From: Alistipes sp.
Lineage (GTDB): Bacteria > Bacteroidota > Bacteroidia > Bacteroidales > Rikenellaceae
Reading direction: 5' to 3'
Assembly (NCBI GenBank): GCA_017559685.1
Contig: JAFYQY010000031.1
Coordinates: forward strand, 1 to 5,903
Length of the DNA stretch: 5,903 nucleotides
Within the stretch, counting starts at the first letter, position 1. Every line of letters starts with the position of its first letter. This document shows positions 1-5,903 of the stretch, piece after piece. Below the pieces are notes generated by a model. The model did not search any database, was not told where the DNA came from, and saw only the letters and a program-made list of their open reading frames with translations. The translations under genes and the position numbers were made by a program.

Positions 1-385
1 CGTTATCGATATGATTGCCGACTACGTGGCAACCAACAACGAGGGTAAGGGCGTAATCTTCGACGGCTTCCCTCGCACCACCGCACAGGCCGAGGCTTTC
101 GACGAGATTCTCACAAAGCACGGACAGAAGGTCTCGGTAATGATCAATATGGAGGTACCCGAGGAGGAGCTCGTAAAGCGTATTCTTCTTCGTGGCAAGG
201 ATTCGGGACGTGCCGACGACCAGTCGGAGGAGATTATCCGTAACCGTATCGCTGTCTATAATGCACAGACTGCCGTAGTGGCAGACTTCTATCGTGCACA
301 GGGTAAGTACGAGAGTGTACCTTCGTTAGGTACTATCGAGGAGGTTGCCGAGCGCATTGCAAAGGTAGTTGAGAACTACCTATAA
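1..385 (+). CDS. adk: Adenylate kinase, C-terminal part (5' end outside the window)
   Basis: Adenylate kinase interconverts ATP + AMP and 2 ADP in the cytoplasm and balances the adenylate pool. The frame is open to the left edge (first full codon at 2), so the ATG at 11 is internal and the P-loop and first AMP-binding segment are missing. About 127 residues remain, of roughly 190 expected for a Bacteroidales enzyme. The hallmark FDGFPRT, with the AMP-binding Arg, lies at 59-79. The LID region SGRADD (203-220) follows, then a helix with NRI..YN. The LID is the short form: the roughly 30-residue insert with Cys/His zinc ligands found in long bacterial kinases is absent, as is usual in Bacteroidota. 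The TAA stop is at 383-385. The next gene, thiL, follows after 58 bp on the same strand. Identification is firm; only the N-terminus is unknown. Confidence 0.96.
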   Translation, partial: VIDMIADYVATNNEGKGVIFDGFPRTTAQAEAFDEILTKHGQKVSVMINMEVPEEELVKRILLRGKDSGRADDQSEEIIRNRIAVYNAQTAVVADFYRAQGKYESVPSLGTIEEVAERIAKVVENYL

Positions 386-390
386 TGCAG

Positions 391-418
391 AATGCAAAAT
401 TAAAAATGTAAAATTAAA
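391..418. repeat. Two tandem copies of a 14-bp AT-rich unit
   Basis: Copy 1 (391-404) reads AATGCAAAATTAAA and copy 2 (405-418) reads AATGTAAAATTAAA, so they match at 13 of 14 bases. A partial copy, AATGCAG, precedes them at 384-390 and overlaps the end of the adk stop codon. The tract is almost pure A/T between genes of balanced composition. Similar AATTAAAAAT-type runs are, from memory, common between Bacteroidales genes. Whether this is a dispersed repeat, an upstream activating AT tract for thiL, or simple slippage cannot be decided here. Confidence 0.7.
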
Positions 419-420
419 AA

Positions 421-438
421 TTAGCTAATTTAGCTAAG
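421..438. repeat. Doubled palindrome TTAGCTAA just upstream of thiL
   Basis: The perfect 8-bp palindrome TTAGCTAA occurs at 421-428 and again at 430-437, in a 9-bp tandem arrangement (TTAGCTAAT then TTAGCTAAG). In single-stranded form 421-426 can pair with 432-437, leaving a 5-nt loop, but only two of the six pairs are G-C, so this is too weak to call a terminator. Two phased palindromes 6 bp from a start codon could be a protein-binding site or a 5' leader structure. That is inference; the sequence shows only the repeat. Confidence 0.6.
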
Positions 439-443
439 TTTCT

Positions 444-1481
444 ATGGCAAAGGGAAGAACAGAGATCGCAGAGTTGGGCGAGTTCGGTTTGATTGACCGC
501 TTGACCTCAAAGTTTCAGAACAAGAACAAATCGACAATGTGTGGTGTTGGCGACGACGCTGCAGTGATTGAGGCGTCGAAGGACAAGGCGATTGTCGTTT
601 CGACCGACTCGATGTTGGAGGGTATCGACTTCGATCTCACCTACTTCCCACCAAAGCACCTCGGCTACAAGGCTGTAACCAAGGGTATCAGCGACGTGGT
701 GGCTATGAATGCTGTGCCCGAGCAGATTACCCTCTCGCTCGGTATCTCGTCGAAGATTTCGGTTGAGTTCCTCGACCACTTCTACGAGGGCGTAGAGTTC
801 GCCTGCAAAGAGGCGGGTGTAGACTTGGTAGGTGGCGACACCTCGGCTTCGCTCACTGGCTTTATCGTAAACATCACCGCCGTAGGTCGTGCCAAGAAGA
901 GCGAGATTACCTACCGCAGTGGCGCCAAGGAGCACGATTTGATCTGCCTTACCGGTAACCTCGGTGCGCCATATATGGGTTTGCGTCTCTTGGAACGTGA
1001 GCGACGAGTATTGCAGGGCTTGGGCGATGTAGTATCGCCGCAGTTCGAGGGTTATGAGTACCTCTTGGAGCGCTATCTCAAGCCTCGTGCTCGTTTCGAT
1101 ATGGTCGAGTCGTTGCGCAAGGAGGGCATCGTGCCAACCTCGATGATCGACATCACCGACGGTCTTGCATCGGAGGTGTTGCAGATTTGCAAGGCTTCGA
1201 AGTGTGGTGCACGCATCTATCTCGAGCGTATGCCTTTGGCAAAGCAGACTACCGCTTTGGCCGAGGAGATGAATATGGACCCCGTGATTGCGGCATTGAA
1301 CGGTGGCGAGGATTACGAGTTGCTCTTTACCGTGCCACTCGAGCTTCGTGAGAAGATTATGGCGCTCGGTTGCATCGACATCATCGGCCACATCACCAAG
1401 GAGGAGACGGGCGCCTATCTCGTAACGCCAGACGGTAGCAACATCGGTCTAAAGGCGCAGGGCTTTACACCGAAGCAATAA
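444..1481 (+). CDS. thiL: Thiamine-monophosphate kinase ThiL
   Basis: ThiL phosphorylates thiamine monophosphate with ATP to give thiamine diphosphate, the active cofactor, as the last step of thiamine biosynthesis in the cytoplasm. The 345-residue protein is of normal length for the Bacteroidales family and has the AIRS/PurM-like two-domain fold. Its motifs fall in order: GVGDDAA at 34-40 (Mg-ATP site), STDSMLEG at 53-60, GISDVVAMNA at 81-90, VGGDT at 129-133, IDITDGL at 235-241 and NGGEDYELLF at 286-295. The acidic residues of these motifs bind the metal ions. The ATG at 444 is preferred because the conserved RTEIAELGEFGLI segment starts at residue 5; no clear Shine-Dalgarno precedes it, as is common in this phylum. 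No other thiamine gene is in view. It lies 58 bp after adk and 15 bp before the GH97 gene. No defect is seen. A long open frame on the opposite strand within it is a codon-bias shadow. Confidence 0.96.
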   Translation: MAKGRTEIAELGEFGLIDRLTSKFQNKNKSTMCGVGDDAAVIEASKDKAIVVSTDSMLEGIDFDLTYFPPKHLGYKAVTKGISDVVAMNAVPEQITLSLGISSKISVEFLDHFYEGVEFACKEAGVDLVGGDTSASLTGFIVNITAVGRAKKSEITYRSGAKEHDLICLTGNLGAPYMGLRLLERERRVLQGLGDVVSPQFEGYEYLLERYLKPRARFDMVESLRKEGIVPTSMIDITDGLASEVLQICKASKCGARIYLERMPLAKQTTALAEEMNMDPVIAALNGGEDYELLFTVPLELREKIMALGCIDIIGHITKEETGAYLVTPDGSNIGLKAQGFTPKQ

Positions 1482-1496
1482 CCTAAAACCAACTAT

Positions 1497-1553
1497 ATGA
1501 AACGTATCATTTTCATCCTTACTGCACTCCTCTTGTGCGGGGAGGCATTTGCC
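1497..1553 (+). other. Signal peptide of the GH97 enzyme
   Basis: The first 19 residues have a basic start (MKR), a hydrophobic stretch (IIFILTALLL) and an A-F-A motif before Val20, a typical signal peptidase I site. Cys14 is preceded by three leucines and does not form a lipobox (small residue expected at -1), so a soluble periplasmic enzyme is more likely than a lipoprotein. Confidence 0.8.
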
Positions 1554-3488
1554 GTACCAAGTTATAAACTTCTCTCGCCAAATGGCAAGTTGGAGGTTTG
1601 CGTAACCGCCGAGCCACAACTATCCTACAGCGTAAAGTGCGATGGCGAGCAGATTCTCGCTCCGTCAAAAATCGGCTTGAAGATTTACGAGGGTGCCACT
1701 CTCGGCGAAAAGGTTACCGTGAAAAAGGTTAAGCGCACAAGCGTAGAGACCGAAATCCCTACGCAACTCTACTTCCGTGACGCCATCAAGGATCACTACA
1801 ACGCCTTGCGCATCGACTTCTCGGCTCGCTTCGCCGTAGAGTTCCGTGCCTACGACGAGGGCGTGGCGTATCGCTTCATCACAAATTTCAAGCGAGACTT
1901 CAAACTCGAGAACGAGATTGCGGAGTTCGCCTTTGCGAAGGACTACAAGGGCTACTTCCCATATACAAATTGGACTGGCGCAAAGAAGGACAAATACTTC
2001 ACCTCGTTCGAGTCGTGGTATCGTCACACCGAGCTCTCGAAGTTCGAGACAGGCAAAGTCGCTTTCGTACCCGTAATTGTCGAGGCCGACAAATATATCG
2101 TCAACATCCTCGAGGCTGACGTCGAGCACTACCCTGGTATGTTCGTATCTAACAACAAGGGCGCAACTGCTCTCTATGGCGAGTTTGCTACTATACCCGA
2201 GAAGGTCGTTGAGGGCGGACACAACAAGTTGCAGGGCATCGTCGAGAGTCGCAAGCCATATATTGCCGAGTGCAAGGCTGCAACCAAGACTCCGTGGCGA
2301 ATCGTACTCGTTACAGACAACGTAAACACCCTTTTGGATAACGATATGGTCTATCGTCTTGCATCGCCATCACGTGTGGAGGATACATCGTGGATAAAGC
2401 CAGGCAAGGTTGCTTGGGAGTGGTGGAACCATTGGGGTTTGACAGGCGTACCATTCAAGGCGGGTGTCAATACCGAGACCTACAACTACTACGTCGATTT
2501 CGCTGCAAAGCACGGCATCGAGTACGTTATTCTCGACGAGGGTTGGGCTGTAAAGTATGCCAATGACTTGACAAAGGTTATTCCTGAAATCGATTTGAAA
2601 GCAATTATCGAGAATGCCAACAAGCAGGGCGTAGGCATCATTCTCTGGGCGGGCTACAACGCCGTAGTAGGCAGAGAGGAGGAGGTTTGTCGCCACTTTG
2701 CCGAGATGGGAGTCAAGGGTTTCAAGGTCGACTTCCTCGACCGTGACGATGCGCAGATGGTCGATTTCCAATACAAGCTCGCCGAGTTGGCTGCAAAGCA
2801 CAAACTTATGCTCGATTTCCACGGCTGTCCGAAGCCTACGGGTATGAATCGCACCTATCCGAACGTTGTGAACTTCGAGGCTGTTTTGGGCTTGGAGAAC
2901 ACGAAGTGGGAGAGCCGCAAGAAGTACGACCAGGTAGAGTACGACGTAGAGATTCCGTACCTCCGTATGGTGGCGGGCCCTATGGACTACACGCAGGGTG
3001 CTATGCGTAATGCGAGCAAGCGCAACTACTACCCTTGCAAGCGTGCGCCGATGAGTATGGGTACTCGATGTCGTCAGTTGGCGATGTATGCGATTTACTT
3101 CTCGCCGTTTGCGATGTTGTGCGACTCGCCATCGTTGTACGAGCGTGAGGCGGAGTGCACCAAGTTCATCGCCGAGTTCCCAACCGTTTGGAACGAGACC
3201 GTCGCTCTCGACGGCGTATTTGGTGACTATGTGGCTATGGCTCGTCGCAATGGCAACACCTGGTATGTGGGCGTAGTGAACGATTGGACAGCCCGCAAGG
3301 TCGAGCTCGACCTTTCAAAAATTCTTGGCGAGGGCGACTACGTGGCTGAGCTGTTCCGTGACGGAGCGAATGCCGATATGCTTGGCGAGGACTACGTTCG
3401 AGAGATTATCACACTACCTGCATCACGCAAGGTTGTTGCCGATATGGCACCAGCGGGTGGATTCGTGATGAAGATTACCAAGAAGTAA
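1497..3488 (+). CDS. Secreted GH97 glycosidase, probable retaining alpha-galactosidase
   Basis: Family GH97 enzymes remove terminal alpha-linked glucose or galactose from oligosaccharides, usually in the periplasm and with calcium. The 663-residue protein starts with a Sec signal peptide (MKR, hydrophobic core to about 13, probable cleavage after AFA at 17-19). An N-terminal beta-sandwich domain spans about 20-290, a TIM-barrel about 300-560 and a C-terminal beta domain about 565-663. Family motifs are KVAWEWWNHWG (304-314), LDEGW (346-350) and KVDFLDRDD (410-418). Asp412 in KVDF sits where retaining members carry the nucleophile (Asp415 in Bacteroides BT1871, from memory). Glu467 in GLEN lies 55 residues later, the same spacing as the recalled Asp415/Glu470 pair. 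Inverting SusB-type alpha-glucosidases lack that Asp. The length also fits BT1871 (about 660) better than SusB (about 738). The ATG at 1497 gives a good signal peptide 15 bp after thiL, so co-transcription is likely. No susC, susD or regulator gene is visible nearby. The family is firm, the substrate inferred. Confidence 0.93.
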   Translation: MKRIIFILTALLLCGEAFAVPSYKLLSPNGKLEVCVTAEPQLSYSVKCDGEQILAPSKIGLKIYEGATLGEKVTVKKVKRTSVETEIPTQLYFRDAIKDHYNALRIDFSARFAVEFRAYDEGVAYRFITNFKRDFKLENEIAEFAFAKDYKGYFPYTNWTGAKKDKYFTSFESWYRHTELSKFETGKVAFVPVIVEADKYIVNILEADVEHYPGMFVSNNKGATALYGEFATIPEKVVEGGHNKLQGIVESRKPYIAECKAATKTPWRIVLVTDNVNTLLDNDMVYRLASPSRVEDTSWIKPGKVAWEWWNHWGLTGVPFKAGVNTETYNYYVDFAAKHGIEYVILDEGWAVKYANDLTKVIPEIDLKAIIENANKQGVGIILWAGYNAVVGREEEVCRHFAEMGVKGFKVDFLDRDDAQMVDFQYKLAELAAKHKLMLDFHGCPKPTGMNRTYPNVVNFEAVLGLENTKWESRKKYDQVEYDVEIPYLRMVAGPMDYTQGAMRNASKRNYYPCKRAPMSMGTRCRQLAMYAIYFSPFAMLCDSPSLYEREAECTKFIAEFPTVWNETVALDGVFGDYVAMARRNGNTWYVGVVNDWTARKVELDLSKILGEGDYVAELFRDGANADMLGEDYVREIITLPASRKVVADMAPAGGFVMKITKK

Positions 3489-3505
3489 CAACAATACTCA
3501 ACAAG

Positions 3506-3533
3506 AAAAGACCGCCTTTGAGCGGTCTTTTTT
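3506..3533. terminator. Shared bidirectional intrinsic terminator between the convergent operons
   Basis: A perfect 10-bp stem (AAAAGACCGC at 3506-3515 against GCGGTCTTTT at 3522-3531) encloses a 6-nt loop (CTTTGA). On the plus strand it is followed by a run of six T (3528-3533), giving a strong Rho-independent terminator 17 bp after the GH97 stop codon. On the minus strand the same stem is followed by a weaker T-rich tract (TTTTCTTGTT), so it can also end the glycosyltransferase operon. The TAA stop of the glycosyltransferase gene occupies 3534-3532, so the hairpin starts with no gap after it and the forward U-tract overlaps that stop codon. Confidence 0.93.
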
Positions 3534-4602
3534 ATCTGAAAAGAAAGGCGTGCACCCTTGTCATTGCTCTGTCAATTGAGTAGAGCGTCTTTCGCACGGC
3601 GGTGCAGTGGCGACGATTGCGCCTCTGCCAATGGTGCAACAAATCAACTTTGAGCCTATTATTTACGGGAACGGCAAAGCTCTCGATATGACATTGCGCA
3701 GCGAGTTGCATCAGGCGCACATATACCCACTCGAAGTCCGACTCGGCAAACTCCTTATCGCCCATAACGAGCAGATACTTGCGACATACAATACGAATGC
3801 GGTCGGCAACGATATTTCGCAGAAAGGCCAACCTTGTAGCCGAGCGCACCATCTTCGAGCGTGCCACGAAATATTGCGCCATACCCTCGGTTACGGCAAC
3901 CAACTGCGCAAGGCTGCGCATCTGCACCTTCGCATCCATAGTCTGCCCCTCACGAGCCGTATTGTAGCGATAGAGCGGAATATCGGCAAAGGCTATCGTA
4001 TTAACCGCAAAGAGGGGATAGAAAACCCACTCCTGGTCGGTATAGGAGATACCCTCGCTCTGGCGATACTGCATCTTGCGCAACATCTCGGTGCGATAGC
4101 ACACTCCGTGCATCATAAAGAAGCGAATAGCGCCATCCTTGAAAATCTGCTCGGCATCGTACGCCCTGCCATATTCGTAGACCTTTCGGGAGTAGATATT
4201 ATACTCTACCCTATGCTCTCGGCGTGCTCCCACCTCGACAAATGGCGTAACCACCATATCGACGCCTCGCATCTTCTGTAAGAAGGCGATAAACTCCGCC
4301 ACAAGCGAGCCGTCGAAGCAATCATCCGCATCGAGAATCTTGACATACTCACCACGAACAACCTTCAATGCCGCATTTATGGTCGAGCCGTAGTTGCCAT
4401 TCGGCTTATCAATCACTCGCACCGTATCGGCATATCTATCGGCATACTGCTGCGCAAGGCGGAGAGTTTTGTCCTTGCTACCATCATTCACAACCACTAT
4501 CTCGACGGGTGCTAACGACGGGGTACGCAACACCGACTCGACACACTGTGCGAGGTAGGCCTCCATATTGTAGGCTGGTACTATTATCGAGAGTAGTTTC
4601 AT
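3532..4602 (-). CDS. Glycosyltransferase family 2 (GT-A fold)
   Basis: This enzyme probably transfers a sugar from a nucleotide-sugar to a lipid-linked or surface glycan at the cytoplasmic face of the inner membrane. The GT-A domain starts at once: LSIIVPAYN (4-12), the nucleotide-binding VNDGSKDKT (38-46), GNYGSTINAALK (69-80) and the metal-binding DxD-type motif DADD (91-94). A TDQEW motif (188-192) sits where family 2 enzymes carry the catalytic base, so Asp189 is the candidate. Residues from about 240 on are alpha-helical in character and the last 35 are rich in Arg, Lys and His, with no membrane-spanning segment; the tail may touch the membrane. The 356-residue length is normal for a single-domain member. 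Its ATG overlaps the stop of the licD-family gene by 4 bp (ATGA), implying translational coupling. The stop codon abuts the terminator hairpin. Donor and acceptor sugars cannot be read from the sequence. Confidence 0.92.
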   Translation of the reverse strand: MKLLSIIVPAYNMEAYLAQCVESVLRTPSLAPVEIVVVNDGSKDKTLRLAQQYADRYADTVRVIDKPNGNYGSTINAALKVVRGEYVKILDADDCFDGSLVAEFIAFLQKMRGVDMVVTPFVEVGARREHRVEYNIYSRKVYEYGRAYDAEQIFKDGAIRFFMMHGVCYRTEMLRKMQYRQSEGISYTDQEWVFYPLFAVNTIAFADIPLYRYNTAREGQTMDAKVQMRSLAQLVAVTEGMAQYFVARSKMVRSATRLAFLRNIVADRIRIVCRKYLLVMGDKEFAESDFEWVYVRLMQLAAQCHIESFAVPVNNRLKVDLLHHWQRRNRRHCTAVRKTLYSIDRAMTRVHAFLFR

Positions 4603-5444
4603 TTCTCTTGCGTTGTATCGAAAGAAAGTCTATATGGTGCGTGGTTTATCTGCTCCTCCTCGGGCAGTACAGGACGAAGACGAGGATAGTGGTGGCGCAG
4701 GTAGACCTCGATATTGCGAGGCGCCTTGACCATCATACCGCCGAACTCCATATCGACCGCATTTTCGATGTCCGCCCTTGCGATTTGATCCTTCGGCATT
4801 CGCACAATATTCACTCGCTTGGTATTGCAACGATTGTACCGAGACAACACCCTATTCATCTTTTTATATATCGCCTTGCGTGACATCACCGCCACAACCA
4901 CACGAATTGCCGCACATCCTATCCACGACTTTGGCAGTGGATAGTCGATTTCGCACTTGCCACAATGGCGCCACAGCCATATCTCCTTGCCCATAAAGCA
5001 GTTTATCCAGAACTTCGCCGAGAAGCGATGCAGTTTCTCGAGCCAAGCATTGTCGGGGATGCGGTCGTATGGGAAGATATCGACAAATATTCCGTGGTGG
5101 ATATCCATATTGCGCCAAACCTCCTCGACAAAGAGGGTGTTGTTGCGCTTCACCTTCGCAAAGTAGAAGGGTGTATTCTCCTCGGTGCCAAACCACTCAA
5201 GGAAATACGCCTTCGAGAGGTGGGCAGGAGCCTCACGCAAGAAGCGCTCGTAGTTCTCACGAGTCATACCCACGTCGATATCGTCGTCCCACGGCACAAT
5301 GCCCTTATTGTAGAGCGCACCGATAGCCGAGCCACCCTGAATAAAGTAGGGAATATCACACACCTCGCAGACACGAACGACCTCGGCCAGCGTGCGATAC
5401 AATTCCTCGTGGAGACGAGCCAAATCCTCTTTTGCGTACTTCAT
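4599..5444 (-). CDS. LicD-family phosphotransferase (nucleotidyltransferase fold)
   Basis: LicD proteins transfer a phospho-group, classically phosphocholine from CDP-choline, to surface glycans such as lipooligosaccharide or teichoic acid; relatives include fukutin and FKRP. The 281-residue protein has the full signature: a helical N-terminus, GGSAIGALYNKGIVPWDDDID (from 37 to 57, with GGS at 37-39 and the metal-binding acidic cluster D53-D55/D57), then HHGIFVDIFPYD (116-127), where Asp122 may be another carboxylate. A CxxC pair (Cys161, Cys164) with His160 might be a metal site; FKRP has a zinc loop, but equivalence is unproven. No signal peptide is seen. The region around 175-188 is hydrophobic but too short to call a membrane helix. 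The ATG at 5444 lies 3 bp after the stop of the acyl ligase gene, and the TGA overlaps the glycosyltransferase start. No choline-uptake or licA/licC gene is in view, so the transferred group may not be choline. Confidence 0.93.
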   Translation of the reverse strand: MKYAKEDLARLHEELYRTLAEVVRVCEVCDIPYFIQGGSAIGALYNKGIVPWDDDIDVGMTRENYERFLREAPAHLSKAYFLEWFGTEENTPFYFAKVKRNNTLFVEEVWRNMDIHHGIFVDIFPYDRIPDNAWLEKLHRFSAKFWINCFMGKEIWLWRHCGKCEIDYPLPKSWIGCAAIRVVVAVMSRKAIYKKMNRVLSRYNRCNTKRVNIVRMPKDQIARADIENAVDMEFGGMMVKAPRNIEVYLRHHYPRLRPVLPEEEQINHAPYRLSFDTTQEK

Positions 5445-5447
5445 ACC

Positions 5448-5903
5448 CTACTGCACCAATAAGTTACAACCTCTGATATCGCTCTGCGCAATGCGACCTT
5501 CGATGCGGAACGAGCCGTCATCGTAGCGCACGCCCATATCCTGCGTCGCAATGAAGGCGCACGACGAATGGTTTGCCAAATCTATGATATCCAAGCCTCC
5601 ACGACGTCCCGACGCCAGGCGGGCAAACGGGTCGTTCACATCCCTCACAAGCACCTTCATCCACTTCGGCGTGCGGAACAGACCATCACCAAAGGAGTAT
5701 GCCTGCGACAATAACTCTGCCATACCGTACTCCGAGTGAATCTTCTCCACGCCGAATGCCGAGCAGAGCACCTTGTGCAGTTCGCTCTTTGGCAACTCCT
5801 TGCGCTTACCCTTCATACCGCCCGTCTCCATCACTACGGTGTGGTCGAGTTTCGGAGCGTAGTTTTCGGCCAGGTCGAGCAGAGCGTAGGTTACACCGAG
5901 CAA
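5448..5903 (-). CDS. LuxE-like acyl-protein synthetase/acyl ligase, C-terminal part
   Basis: This matches the LuxE/acyl-protein synthetase family (PF04443), relatives of the ANL adenylating enzymes that activate a carboxylic acid with ATP and hold it as a thioester. The frame is open to the right edge and its first visible codon is TTG (Leu), so the start lies outside. About 151 residues remain of the usual 325 or so. Visible motifs, in fragment numbering, are ETGGMKG (26-32), SEYGMAE (57-63, the counterpart of the ANL YGxTE core), RYDDGSFRIEGR (126-137) and the terminal SDIRGC (141-146). In LuxE a Cys near the C-terminus is the acylated residue (Cys364, from memory); Cys146, six residues from the end here, is in the matching place. 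The stop TAG is 3 bp before the licD-family ATG, so this is the upstream member of a tight operon. The acyl substrate is unknown. Phenylacetate-CoA-ligase-like proteins are the nearest alternative family. Confidence 0.85.
   Translation of the reverse strand: MLGVTYALLDLAENYAPKLDHTVVMETGGMKGKRKELPKSELHKVLCSAFGVEKIHSEYGMAELLSQAYSFGDGLFRTPKWMKVLVRDVNDPFARLASGRRGGLDIIDLANHSSCAFIATQDMGVRYDDGSFRIEGRIAQSDIRGCNLLVQ

Noticed and set aside
11..13. ATG at 11 as the start of adk
   Set aside because: The frame is open upstream and the protein would lack the P-loop and the first AMP-binding part, so this Met is internal.
421..443. Possible terminator after adk
   Set aside because: The hairpin has six pairs with only two G-C and no proper T-run follows on the plus strand.
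507..1391. 294-residue open frame on the minus strand, inside thiL
   Set aside because: It lies wholly antisense to a clearly conserved enzyme gene, its translation shows no domain or sensible composition (rich in His, Leu, Arg), and codon bias in thiL explains the lack of stops.
1536..1541. Possible lipoprotein signal at Cys14 of the GH97 protein
   Set aside because: Three leucines precede the Cys, where a lipobox needs a small residue at -1, and a good signal peptidase I site follows at AFA.
1665..2822. Minus-strand open frames within the GH97 gene
   Set aside because: They are short, overlap each other's region of a well-supported gene, and have no start context or domain.
3607..4281. 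224-residue open frame on the plus strand, antisense to the glycosyltransferase gene
   Set aside because: The opposite strand carries all GT2 motifs in frame; this translation has no recognisable family and is a codon-bias shadow.
4965..5462. 165-residue open frame on the plus strand, antisense to the licD-family gene
   Set aside because: It mirrors the LicD signature region on the other strand and shows no motif of its own.

Overview
The window reads as chromosomal DNA of a Bacteroidota member, most likely order Bacteroidales and plausibly an Alistipes-like gut commensal. Four observations support this. The adenylate kinase is the short type without a zinc LID. The ThiL and the GH97 enzyme closely resemble their Bacteroides homologues as I remember them. 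The genes lack clear Shine-Dalgarno sequences. The intergenic DNA is very AT-rich beside genes of roughly balanced GC. The genus is inference only.

Layout. Three genes run on the plus strand: the 3' part of adk (adenylate kinase, cut by the left edge), a complete thiL (thiamine-monophosphate kinase), and a complete gene for a secreted GH97 glycosidase whose active-site motifs point to the retaining alpha-galactosidase branch. A 58-bp AT-rich gap holding two kinds of short tandem repeat separates adk from thiL. Only 15 bp separate thiL from the GH97 gene, so those two are probably co-transcribed. The GH97 gene ends at a strong intrinsic terminator at about 3506-3533.

Three genes run convergently on the minus strand. 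In transcription order they are the 3' part of a LuxE-like acyl-activating/acyl-protein synthetase gene (cut by the right edge), a licD-family gene, and a family 2 glycosyltransferase gene. They are packed with a 3-bp gap and then a 4-bp ATGA stop/start overlap, so they form one translationally coupled operon. It ends in the shared terminator, whose hairpin begins directly after the glycosyltransferase stop codon.

Function. The left half combines nucleotide and cofactor housekeeping with a periplasmic alpha-galactosidase that has no SusC/SusD partners in view. The right half looks like a cell-surface decoration module: one enzyme to activate an acyl group, one LicD-type phospho-group transferase and one sugar transferase. 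That pairing of functions is the most interesting part of the window, but its product cannot be read from the sequence, and the operon starts outside the window. I see no mobile element, CRISPR array, tRNA or rRNA.
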